Shown here one piece after another: positions 35,106 to 42,822 of a stretch of 64,000 nt of DNA (the stretch's first letter is position 1; each line of letters opens with the position of its first letter). Source of the stretch: Rhizobiaceae bacterium. Lineage in GTDB: Bacteria > Pseudomonadota > Alphaproteobacteria > Rhizobiales > Rhizobiaceae. The stretch is from assembly GCA_016742175.1 (NCBI GenBank), contig JACVCH010000004.1, forward strand, positions 124,001 to 188,000, read 5' to 3'. The notes beneath the pieces are model-generated. The model was given only the letters and a program-made list of their open reading frames with translations, had not been told where the DNA came from and searched no databases. Position numbers and translations under genes: made by a program.

Positions 35106-36280
35106 GATGCCGTTCTCTTCTGTGCGAGCTCGTAGGGATGGAAAATCGCGGTGCCAGTCGAGGCGAACCGTTGCTTCAAGCCGGGCCAGCTTCGTTCGTT
35201 CACCGCAGCCAGCAACGGGATCGGCGCTCCGAAGAGGAAGGCTTTCGTGGCAACGACAGGCTTTTCGCCGCGGGAACCGTCCAGCGGCGCGTCCACCACG
35301 AAGCAGCGGGCGCGGTCGATGACGGCAGGACTGTAGGCAGCCAGCAGGTCGGCAAACTCGCCCGTCCCGAAAATCGCATAGGCACGTCCCTCGAACACCT
35401 TGAGAACGGCCGCCTCGATCCGACGCCAATCACCAATGAATCGCGAGCGCGCTTCGGCAAGCCCCGCTCGCGCGGCCGACGGGCAATCGCCCCGCGTCGC
35501 TCCGGGACGCAGGACATATGCCCTGAAACCGCTCAAAATGCCCGACAAGGCGGCGTTTGCGACTAGGCTCAATCCCGCTTCTCGGGCCGCAAGTTCCATC
35601 GAGCAAACTGTGAAGCTCGATATGTGATCGTAGAAGAGAAGTTCGGATGTTGCGCGTTCGCCGTCGGGACAGATCACTACGACGATGCCGTCGCGCGACA
35701 CGGCATTGCGGCAGGCGCGCAAATAGCCGGATGGCGATGCAGCGTGCTCCACGACGTTGACAGACAAGCACAGGTCGTATGCGGTCTCGCGTGGATCGAA
35801 AGCTTCGGCGAAGCATTCCTCGATTCTGGTACCGGGCGCAGCCTGGCGCCGCGAATGCTCCACCAACCGTGCGCTCGGCTCTACTCCGGTAACCACATCA
35901 CAATTCCACTCGCGCGCCAGGAACCCCAGAAGGCTGCCGCTGCCGCTGCCGAATTCCACCAGCGACGAAATGCTGAAATCCGGCCCAAGAACATCGCGCA
36001 AGATGCCCGAAATCTGGCTGCCATAGGCAAGCGCGCGCTCATGCTCCGCCTGACCGTCGCGCAGCCCGATCGTATAGCTCGCGTCGTAGATATCGCGCAG
36101 ATCCGCCGCGTCCGGCGGCGTGGCATGAAATCCATAACCGCATGCTTTGCAAGACCGCCTCTGCAACGGCCTTGGCATCAGCTTTCCGTCGCTGATCATC
36201 GAGCGCGTCGGATTCGGGACAGGCAGGTCGACCACGTCGCTGGAACCGCAGACGGGGCAAGCCAGTGCGAGTTGATCCAA
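35102..36280 (-). CDS. SAM methyltransferase with zinc-binding N-terminus
   Basis: A 392-residue three-part protein: an N-terminal zinc-binding module with two CxxC pairs (CPVCGS at 9-14 and CKACGY at about 44-49), a class I SAM domain with LVEFGSGSGSLLGFL near 108-122, and a C-terminal Rossmann-like domain (AYAIFGTGEFADLLAAY). This organisation is that of C-methyltransferases such as TylCIII and NovU that act on nucleotide sugars, and of related proteins in O-antigen loci. The start is TTG at 36280 with GGAGGG seven bases upstream. It leads the operon with PhyH, GT2, rmlA and wecE. Confidence 0.8.
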   Translation of the reverse strand: MDQLALACPVCGSSDVVDLPVPNPTRSMISDGKLMPRPLQRRSCKACGYGFHATPPDAADLRDIYDASYTIGLRDGQAEHERALAYGSQISGILRDVLGPDFSISSLVEFGSGSGSLLGFLAREWNCDVVTGVEPSARLVEHSRRQAAPGTRIEECFAEAFDPRETAYDLCLSVNVVEHAASPSGYLRACRNAVSRDGIVVVICPDGERATSELLFYDHISSFTVCSMELAAREAGLSLVANAALSGILSGFRAYVLRPGATRGDCPSAARAGLAEARSRFIGDWRRIEAAVLKVFEGRAYAIFGTGEFADLLAAYSPAVIDRARCFVVDAPLDGSRGEKPVVATKAFLFGAPIPLLAAVNERSWPGLKQRFASTGTAIFHPYELAQKRTAS

Positions 36281-36412
36281 TCAAGCCCTCCTTGACGAGG
36301 TAAAGTTGACTGCGGCATACGGTAGCGATCGCGTGGAGCGCAAGTCATTTGTTTGACGCCCGTCGGCCGTGCTCGGCGTCAATTTTCCCAACGGGCCGGA
36401 GCCGGCTGATCA
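36281..36412. promoter_or_regulatory. Divergent intergenic region, methyltransferase / rmlB
   Basis: These 132 bases lie between the leftward methyltransferase-PhyH-GT2-rmlA-wecE operon and the rightward rmlB operon and must carry both promoters. A TTGACT at 36306-36311 could be a rightward -35 box, but I see no good -10 partner. The two dTDP-sugar half-pathways, rmlA-wecE and rmlB, diverge from here, so co-regulation from one spot is plausible. Confidence 0.4.
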
Positions 36413-37450
36413 ATGACGATTCTGGTAACCGGCGGCGCCGGGTTCATAGGTTCGAACTTCGTTCGCGACTGGTTCGATCACAGCGACGAGACGATCGTCA
36501 ACCTGGACAAGCTGACCTATGCCGGCAGGCTCGAAAACCTCGACGGCCTCGCCGACGATCCGCGTCATGTGTTCGTCAGGGGCGACATCGCCGACCGGGC
36601 GCTGGTAGGCGACCTTTTCGCAACGCACCGCCCGCGCGCCGTCATCAACCTGGCCGCCGAGTCCCATGTCGACAGGTCGATCAACGACCCGTCTCCCTTC
36701 ATCGCCGCGAATATCGACGGCACGTTCCAGCTTCTGGAGGCGACGCGCGCCTATCTTGCGGGCCTCGATGCCGCAGCGAGCGCGCGGTTCCGCTTTGTGC
36801 ATGTCTCGACGGATGAGGTATACGGCTCGCTCGGAAGCGACGACGAGGCTTTCCGCGAGACGACGCCCTACCGGCCGAACAGCCCCTATTCTGCATCCAA
36901 GGCGGCCGCCGACCATCTGGTGCGGGCCTATTTCCACACATTCGGCATTCCCGCCATCACGACCAACTGCAGCAACAATTTCGGGCCGGCCCAGTATCCC
37001 GAGAAGTTCATCCCGGTCGTCATCCACAACGCTGTCGGAGGCAGGCCGATTCCGGTCTACGGAAACGGGCTCAACGTCCGGGACTGGCTCTATGTCGCGG
37101 ATCATTGTTCGGCGCTGCGTGCCGTCCTTGACGCCGGCACGCCCGGTGAAACCTACAATGTCGGCGCGGGATGCGAATTGTCGAACATCGAGCTCGCCGG
37201 GCGCCTGTGCGCGGCCCTCGACGAAATGCGGCCGCGCGCCGATGGCGCCTCCTATCGCTGCCAGATCGAAATGGTGACCGATCGCCCCGGCCATGATTTC
37301 CGCTACGCCGTCGACAGTTCGAAACTGAAGGCCGAACTCGGCTGGCAGCCCGCAGAGGGCTTCGATGCGGGATTGCGCAAGACCGTCGCCTGGTATCTCG
37401 CCCGGCACGACGCGACCTGGGGCGCGCCCGAACACGCAGCGGGTTCATGA
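36413..37450 (+). CDS. rmlB: dTDP-glucose 4,6-dehydratase
   Basis: A 345-residue SDR enzyme. NAD loop VTGGAGFIGSNF (5-16), the HVSTDEVYGSLG segment with catalytic Thr-Asp-Glu, and SPYSASKAAADHL with the Tyr-x-x-x-Lys pair are all present, as are NCSNNFGPAQYPEK and NVRDWLYVADH, typical of RmlB. It makes dTDP-4-keto-6-deoxyglucose for the WecE-like transaminase encoded in the divergent operon. It overlaps wbqC by four bases and leads an eight-gene rightward operon. Confidence 0.95.
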   Translation: MTILVTGGAGFIGSNFVRDWFDHSDETIVNLDKLTYAGRLENLDGLADDPRHVFVRGDIADRALVGDLFATHRPRAVINLAAESHVDRSINDPSPFIAANIDGTFQLLEATRAYLAGLDAAASARFRFVHVSTDEVYGSLGSDDEAFRETTPYRPNSPYSASKAAADHLVRAYFHTFGIPAITTNCSNNFGPAQYPEKFIPVVIHNAVGGRPIPVYGNGLNVRDWLYVADHCSALRAVLDAGTPGETYNVGAGCELSNIELAGRLCAALDEMRPRADGASYRCQIEMVTDRPGHDFRYAVDSSKLKAELGWQPAEGFDAGLRKTVAWYLARHDATWGAPEHAAGS

Positions 37451-38160
37451 AGAAGGTCGCAATCGTCCAGTCGAACTATATTCCTTGGAAGGGATATTTC
37501 GATCTGATCGCCTCGGTCGACGAGTTCATTCTCTTCGACGACATGCAGTTCACCCGGCGCGACTGGCGCAACCGCAATCTCATCAAGACACCCCAGGGCA
37601 CCCAGTGGCTGACCGTGCCTGTCGAGGTGAAGGGGAAATTCAGCCAGGCGATCCGCGACACGCGCATCCAGGATGCGGGCTGGGCCGCCGATCACTGGAA
37701 AGCCCTGTGTCTCAATTACCGGCGCGCGGCCCATTTCGAGGCCGCCAGCGTACTTCTCGAGCCGCTCTATGCCGCACGGCACGAGAGCCTTTCGCAGCTC
37801 AATCGCGTGTATCTGGAAGCGATCAGCGGCTTCCTCGGCATTCGGACCCCGATCACCAACTCGTGGGACTATGCCGCCGCGGATGGAAAGAGCGAACGGC
37901 TGGCGAGCCTGTGCGCCGCGGCGGGCGGAAGCGTCTACGTGTCGGGCCCGGCCGCAAAGGACTATCTGGAGGCGGGCCCTTTCGAAGCGAGGGGAATTGC
38001 GGTCGAGTGGTTCGACTATTCGGGCTATCCGGTCTATCCCCAATTGTGGGGCGAGTTCGCGCATGGCGTCACGATCCTCGACCTCATCTTCAATACTGGC
38101 GCGGAGGCGACGCGGTACATGAAACATGCGCCCTGCAAGCGCGAAAGGATTAGCGCGTGA
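37447..38160 (+). CDS. WbqC-family protein
   Basis: A 237-residue protein with the WbqC N-terminus IVQSNYIPWKGYFDLIASVD and the DDMQFTRRDWRNRN segment. WbqC-like proteins occur in many O-antigen loci next to dTDP-amino-sugar genes and have been proposed to act in sugar acylation or related tailoring; their reaction is not firmly known to me. No signal peptide or membrane helix is visible. It overlaps rmlB and the methyltransferase gene by four bases each, so its role is probably tied to the dTDP-4-amino sugar. Confidence 0.85.
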   Translation: MKKVAIVQSNYIPWKGYFDLIASVDEFILFDDMQFTRRDWRNRNLIKTPQGTQWLTVPVEVKGKFSQAIRDTRIQDAGWAADHWKALCLNYRRAAHFEAASVLLEPLYAARHESLSQLNRVYLEAISGFLGIRTPITNSWDYAAADGKSERLASLCAAAGGSVYVSGPAAKDYLEAGPFEARGIAVEWFDYSGYPVYPQLWGEFAHGVTILDLIFNTGAEATRYMKHAPCKRERISA

Positions 38161-38807
38161 GCGTGACGAAAAGCGATCCAACCTTCGCGGCGATGATCGA
38201 GGACGTCGCCGCCTATTACGGCTCGCGTCTTGCCGAGCACGGAACGACTGCGCGCGGAGTCGACTGGAACGGAGCCGAAAGCCAGACGCTGCGCTTCGAC
38301 CAGTTCGAGAAGCTGTTGCCCGACGCGGGATCGGTTTCCATCAACGATGTCGGATGCGGCTATGGCGCGCTGTTCGACTATCTTTCTTCACGCAGAACCG
38401 CTCTCGATTACTGCGGCACGGATATTTCGGCGGCGATGATCGAAGCCGCGCGCGAGCGCCTTGCGGGGCGCGACGATGCAAGGTTCGTGATCGGCTCCAG
38501 GCCTGACGGGCTTGCCGACTACGGGCTTGCCAGCGGCATCTTCAACGTCAGGCTGCGCAACAGCGACGCGGCATGGCATGACTATCTCGTCGCGACGCTC
38601 GACATGATCTGCGAGACCAGCCGGAAAGGGTTCGCGTTCAATTGCCTGACCAGCTATTCCGACGCCGAACACATGAAAGCGCACCTCTACTACGCCGACC
38701 CATGCGCGGTCTTCGACCTTTGCAAACGCCGCTATTCGCGACAGGTCGCACTGCTGCATGACTACGGCCTCTACGAATTCACCATCCTGGTCCGGAGGGA
38801 AGCCTGA
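38157..38807 (+). CDS. Class I SAM-dependent methyltransferase
   Basis: A 216-residue protein with SAM motif I in NDVGCGYGALFDYL (about 62-75) and the later acidic position in CGTDISAAMIE. It lacks a zinc module and is short, close to a bare methyltransferase domain. The substrate is unknown; neighbours suggest a sugar or its acyl substituent. The start is GTG within a GTGA overlap with wbqC, and the next ATG overlaps its stop. Confidence 0.75.
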   Translation: MSVTKSDPTFAAMIEDVAAYYGSRLAEHGTTARGVDWNGAESQTLRFDQFEKLLPDAGSVSINDVGCGYGALFDYLSSRRTALDYCGTDISAAMIEAARERLAGRDDARFVIGSRPDGLADYGLASGIFNVRLRNSDAAWHDYLVATLDMICETSRKGFAFNCLTSYSDAEHMKAHLYYADPCAVFDLCKRRYSRQVALLHDYGLYEFTILVRREA

Positions 38808-39469
38808 TGTCGAAACTGGTGATCTTCGGGACGGGCGACATCGCCGAACTCGCCTGGCACTATTTCTTGACCGATTCCGACCATGAGGTCGTGGGCTTCA
38901 CGGTCGACGGTGCCTATCTTGGCGAGAGCACGTTCTGCAACCTGCCGGTGGTCGCGTTCGAGGAGGTTGCGGAGCGGTTTCCCGTTGCCGACCACGCGCT
39001 CTTCGTCGCCCTCAGCTATTCCAGGCTCAATGCGCTCCGCCGCGAGAAGTACCTTGCGGCCAAGGCGCTCGGCTATCGCATGGCCAGCTATGTAAGCAGC
39101 CGCGCGAGCGTGCTGACGCAAGAGCCGATCGGCGAGAACTGCTTCATTCTCGAGGACAACACGATCCAGCCCTTCGCCTCGATCGGCAACAACGTGACGC
39201 TGTGGAGCGGCAACCATATCGGGCACCATTCCGCCATCGCCGACCACAGCTTCCTTGCATCGCACATCGTCGTGTCCGGCGGGGTCGAGATCGGCGAAAG
39301 TTGCTTCATCGGCGTCAACGCCACGCTGCGCGACCACATCAAGGTGGGCGACCGGTGCGTGGTCGGCGCCGCGGCGCTGCTACTCGCCGACGCGGAGCCG
39401 GAAGGCGTCTATATCGGGCCGGCGACGGAAAGGTCGCGCGTGCCGTCGTCGCGCCTGCGCAAGATCTGA
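38807..39469 (+). CDS. NeuD-like sugar acyltransferase, dTDP-sugar set
   Basis: A 220-residue protein with the NeuD layout: an N-terminal Rossmann-like part starting KLVIFGTGDIAELAW and a C-terminal hexapeptide beta helix (IGENCFILEDNTIQPF, IGNNVTLWSGNHIGHHS, IGESCFIGVNATL). A histidine in NHIGHHS is a good catalytic-base candidate. In this operon, with rmlB and not far from wecE, it is a candidate to acylate the 4-amino group of dTDP-Fuc4N. The second NeuD-like protein of the window, at 23435-24079, is only distantly similar. Confidence 0.78.
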   Translation: MSKLVIFGTGDIAELAWHYFLTDSDHEVVGFTVDGAYLGESTFCNLPVVAFEEVAERFPVADHALFVALSYSRLNALRREKYLAAKALGYRMASYVSSRASVLTQEPIGENCFILEDNTIQPFASIGNNVTLWSGNHIGHHSAIADHSFLASHIVVSGGVEIGESCFIGVNATLRDHIKVGDRCVVGAAALLLADAEPEGVYIGPATERSRVPSSRLRKI

Positions 39470-39473
39470 CCCG

Positions 39474-40379
39474 ATGGCGTGGCAGAAGCTCGGACGCATC
39501 TATGAGCCCCGCGCGAAGGGGCCGAAGCTTGCGAGCCATGCCGCCAATCCGCTTGCGGTGCATCTGGCGGGCGACGTCTATCGTGTCTTCTTCAGCGGTC
39601 GGGACGCGGAGAAGCGCTCGTCGGTCGGCTGGTTCGACCTCGACATGGCCGGCCGCCGGGTCGTTGCCGAATGCGACGGGCCGGTTTTCCTGCATGGTCC
39701 CGACGGTAGCTTCTACTCGCATGGCGTCAGCGTCGGATGCTTTTACGAGACGGGCGGCGCGAGCTACATTCTCTTCATGGGCTGGCACATTCCCGAGGGT
39801 GGTCACTGGCGCGGAGAGATCGGGCAACTGCGGCTCGACGCGGACCTGTCGCTGCATCTCGACCCCGAGCGGCCCGTGCTCGCAGTCGACGCACACGATC
39901 CGGTCAGCCTTTCCTATCCCTGGGTCAGCCGGATCGGCGGCACCTATCGGATGTGGTATGGCTCCACGTCGACCTGGGACGCCGGCAATGGCGAGATGCT
40001 GCACGTCCTTCGCCAGGCGCATTCGACCGACGGGCAAGGCTGGGAGCGCGAGGACAACGACCTTCCCCACGAGATCGGTGTCGCGCAAGCCTTTTCGCGG
40101 CCGACCGTCGTCTGCAGCCATGACGGCTCCTGCCAGATGTGGTTCTCCTACCGCAGCGGGTCCGGCGAGACCTATCGCATCGGGCATGCACGCAGCCCCG
40201 ACGGCGCCAACTGGACGCTCGGTCTCGACGCCGCCGGCATCGGCGTTTCCGCCTCGGGATGGGACAGCGAGATGATCGAATATCCGTTCGTGTTCGCGCA
40301 TGGCGGGCAGCGCTACATGCTCTACAACGGCAATGGCTACGGGCTGACGGGCATCGGCCTTGCCGTGGAGCGCGAATAG
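39474..40379 (+). CDS. GH43-like beta-propeller protein
   Basis: A 301-residue protein with repeated propeller-blade patterns (YRVFFSGRD, YRMWYGSTSTW, CQMWFSYRSGSG, RYMLYNGNGYG) like five-bladed glycoside hydrolases and their inactive relatives. There is no signal peptide, so it should stay in the cytoplasm, where a hydrolase acting on finished polymer would not meet its substrate. Such proteins recur in O-antigen loci without a proven role; a sugar-binding, transferase or editing function is possible. The start ATG at 39474 follows the acyltransferase stop by four bases; the longer upstream frame runs through that gene. Confidence 0.72.
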   Translation: MAWQKLGRIYEPRAKGPKLASHAANPLAVHLAGDVYRVFFSGRDAEKRSSVGWFDLDMAGRRVVAECDGPVFLHGPDGSFYSHGVSVGCFYETGGASYILFMGWHIPEGGHWRGEIGQLRLDADLSLHLDPERPVLAVDAHDPVSLSYPWVSRIGGTYRMWYGSTSTWDAGNGEMLHVLRQAHSTDGQGWEREDNDLPHEIGVAQAFSRPTVVCSHDGSCQMWFSYRSGSGETYRIGHARSPDGANWTLGLDAAGIGVSASGWDSEMIEYPFVFAHGGQRYMLYNGNGYGLTGIGLAVERE

Positions 40380-40787
40380 ATGTTCGACCTGGCGACCGTT
40401 CGGCGGCTGGTGCGCTACGGCCTCGTCGGCATCGCGACCAACCTGGCCGGCTACGCGCTTTATCTCGTCGTGACTCATGTCGGCCTCGGCCCGAAGCTGA
40501 CGATGACCCTCCTCTATGTCGCCGGGGCGACATTCGGCTACGTAGGCAACCGACAGTGGGCGTTCCGGCACACGGGAAGCGTCCTACACAGTTCCACGGG
40601 CTATGTCCTTGCCCATGCCGGCGGCTACCTGCTCAATTTCGCATTGCTGCATGTCTTCGTCGACCGCTGGGGCTACCCGCATGAGATCGTCCAGGGCTTC
40701 GCCATCCTGCTGGTCGCCGGCTACCTGTTCCTCGTTCTCGACCTCCTTGTATTCAAGGGGGAGAAGGCCGGAGGGGCCGCATCATGA
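40380..40787 (+). CDS. GtrA-like membrane protein
   Basis: A 135-residue protein with four membrane helices and the GtrA signature RLVRYGLVGIATNLAGY at the N-terminus and a FGYVGNRQWAFR loop between helices two and three. GtrA proteins are thought to flip undecaprenyl-phosphate-linked sugars to the periplasm, working with a GtrB synthase. A GtrB-like enzyme is encoded at 33329-34309 on the other strand. The ATG starts directly after the previous stop codon, and the end overlaps the next gene as ATGA. Confidence 0.87.
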   Translation: MFDLATVRRLVRYGLVGIATNLAGYALYLVVTHVGLGPKLTMTLLYVAGATFGYVGNRQWAFRHTGSVLHSSTGYVLAHAGGYLLNFALLHVFVDRWGYPHEIVQGFAILLVAGYLFLVLDLLVFKGEKAGGAAS

Positions 40788-41680
40788 TCGTCTGTCCTTC
40801 CTGCCAGTCCGCAGTCCCGGATGATAAAGCAGCGTGCCCGTCCTGCGGCTTCTCGCCCACGACGGTGGAAGGCTTCACGGCCTGGGCGCCGGAGATGGCG
40901 CATGCCGGCGGCGGGTTCAAACGGGAATCTTTCGCGCACCTTGCCGAACTGGAGGCGTCCAACTTCTGGTTTCGAGCACGAAACGCCCTGATCGTCTGGG
41001 CATTGCAGCGTTACGCCCCGAAAATGGCGTCGTTCCTGGAAATCGGCTGCGGGACCGGCTTCGTCCTCAGCGGCGTCGCGCAGGCCTTTCCCCAGGCACG
41101 ACTCGTCGGCAGCGAGATATTCGTGGATGGGCTTGCGCACGCCGCGACGCGCCTGCCCGATGTCGAACTGGTGCAGATGGACGCACGTCGCATTCCCTAT
41201 CGCGAGGCCTTCGACGTCGTCGCGGTCCTGGACGTGATCGAGCACATCGAGGAAGACGAACTGGTGCTGCGCCAGATGCTGGGCGCGCTGCGGCCGGGCG
41301 GCACGGCGCTCATATCCGTACCGCAGCACCAATGGCTGTGGAGCAAGGCCGACGACTATGCCTGCCATGTCCGCAGGTACAGTGCGGGCGAAGTTCACCG
41401 CAAGGTGAAGGCTGCCGGTTTCGAGATCGTCCGCAGCACCTCGTTCGTATCAGTTCTGCTGCCCGCAATGATGGCGTCGCGGCTTGCCGCGCGCCGGACG
41501 AGCACGTTCGATCCGCGGAAGGAGTTTGAGATTCCCCCGGCGATCAACAGTGCGTTCGAGGCGTCGCTGGCATTCGAACGCGGCATCATCCGCGCGGGAA
41601 TCAACTTCCCGATCGGCGGCTCGCGCTTCGTAGTGGCACGCCGCCCGCACCCGGAGAGGACCATATGCGCAGATTGCTGA
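40784..41680 (+). CDS. SAM methyltransferase with N-terminal zinc ribbon
   Basis: A 298-residue protein. Residues 4-22 hold two CxxC pairs (CPSC, CPSCGF) forming a zinc ribbon; the class I methyltransferase domain has LEIGCGTGFVLSGV (about 86-99) and LDVIEHIEEDELVL. The domain order resembles proteins found in lipid- and glycan-modifying clusters; the target is unknown. It is the third methyltransferase gene of the locus and overlaps the epimerase gene at its 3' end by 16 bases, with that gene's GGAGAGG site inside it. Confidence 0.77.
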   Translation: MIVCPSCQSAVPDDKAACPSCGFSPTTVEGFTAWAPEMAHAGGGFKRESFAHLAELEASNFWFRARNALIVWALQRYAPKMASFLEIGCGTGFVLSGVAQAFPQARLVGSEIFVDGLAHAATRLPDVELVQMDARRIPYREAFDVVAVLDVIEHIEEDELVLRQMLGALRPGGTALISVPQHQWLWSKADDYACHVRRYSAGEVHRKVKAAGFEIVRSTSFVSVLLPAMMASRLAARRTSTFDPRKEFEIPPAINSAFEASLAFERGIIRAGINFPIGGSRFVVARRPHPERTICADC

Positions 41681-42819
41681 TCGTCACGGCCGGCCGGTCC
41701 GACTACGGTATCTACCGGCCGATTCTCGACCGGATCGAGGCGGAGCCCGAGCTTGACTATGCGCTGCTCGTCACCGGCCAGCATCTGTCCGCTGCTGGCG
41801 GGGGGACGGTCGGGGAGATCGAAGCGGACGGGCGGCCGATCGCGGCGCGGGTTCGGTTGCCGGAGACGGCGGCGAGCCGCGGCGCGGTGGCCGAGGCTAT
41901 GGCGGTGGCGCTTTCGGGCACGGGTGCGCTCCTTGCCGGCGAAGGCTTCGACATGGTCGTGGTTCTCGGTGACCGATTCGAGATGTTCGCGGTCACCGCG
42001 GCCTGCGTGCCGTTCAACATTTCCGTCGCGCACATCCATGGCGGCGAGGTGTCGTTCGGCGCGATCGACGACAGCCTGCGTCACGCGATGACCAAGATGG
42101 CGCATCTGCATTTCGCCGCGACCGAGGACTATGCGCGTCGCATCCGCCAGCTCGGCGAGGAGGATTGGCGTGTCACCGTTTCTGGCGCACCGACGCTCGA
42201 CACGATCATGAACGCCGACCTGCCCGACCGTGCGACGCTTTCGGCACGCTTCGGCCTGCCGCTCGACGAGCCGCCGCTGATGGTGACCTTCCATCCCGTC
42301 ACGCGCCAGTATGGCGAGGCGGAACGGCAGACCCGGGCGCTGCTCGCGGCGCTCGAAGCGGTCGACCTGCCCGTCGTCTTGACCGCTCCCAATGCGGACG
42401 TCGAAAGCGACGTGATCCGCGGCCTCTTCGACGCCTTCCTTGAGCGGCGCCCCGGCCGGGCCTGGCTGGTGGAAAGCTTCGGCGCGCTCAACTACCTCGC
42501 CATGCTGCGCGAGGCGCGCGCGGCGGTCGGCAACTCCTCGAGCGGACTGATCGAGACGCCGGGCTTCGAACTGCCCACCGTCAATATCGGTGACCGCCAG
42601 ATGGGCCGCACGCGCGCCGCCAACGTCATCGACTGCGCGGCGGACGCCGACGCCATCGAGGCGGCGATCCGCAAGGCGATCGATCCCGCCTTCCGCGCCT
42701 CGCTCGCCGGCATGGCCAATCCCTATGGCGACGGAAACGCGGCCGAGCGGATCGTCACGACCCTGCGCGACGTTCCGATCGACGCGCGGCTGACGGGCAA
42801 GATCTTCGTCGACCGCTAG
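41665..42819 (+). CDS. Hydrolysing UDP-sugar 2-epimerase (NeuC/LegG-like)
   Basis: A 384-residue enzyme of the hydrolysing 2-epimerase group. It starts LLIVTAGRSDYGIYRPIL and contains LGDRFEMFAVTAA, HIHGGEVSFGAIDDSLRHA and GNSSSGLIETP, the NeuC/LegG pattern. It would release the 2-epimerised six-carbon sugar that the NeuB-like synthase (26887-27918) condenses with PEP. Given the LegC-like gene next to it on the opposite strand, the LegG role fits best. It ends three bases from the legC-like stop, tail-to-tail. Confidence 0.87.
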   Translation: MRRLLIVTAGRSDYGIYRPILDRIEAEPELDYALLVTGQHLSAAGGGTVGEIEADGRPIAARVRLPETAASRGAVAEAMAVALSGTGALLAGEGFDMVVVLGDRFEMFAVTAACVPFNISVAHIHGGEVSFGAIDDSLRHAMTKMAHLHFAATEDYARRIRQLGEEDWRVTVSGAPTLDTIMNADLPDRATLSARFGLPLDEPPLMVTFHPVTRQYGEAERQTRALLAALEAVDLPVVLTAPNADVESDVIRGLFDAFLERRPGRAWLVESFGALNYLAMLREARAAVGNSSSGLIETPGFELPTVNIGDRQMGRTRAANVIDCAADADAIEAAIRKAIDPAFRASLAGMANPYGDGNAAERIVTTLRDVPIDARLTGKIFVDR

Positions 42820-42822
42820 GGT

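Noticed and set aside
31300-42819. dTDP-rhamnose pathway
   Set aside because: RmlA and RmlB are present but no RmlC- or RmlD-like gene is seen, and the transaminase is of the WecE type, pointing to Fuc4N.
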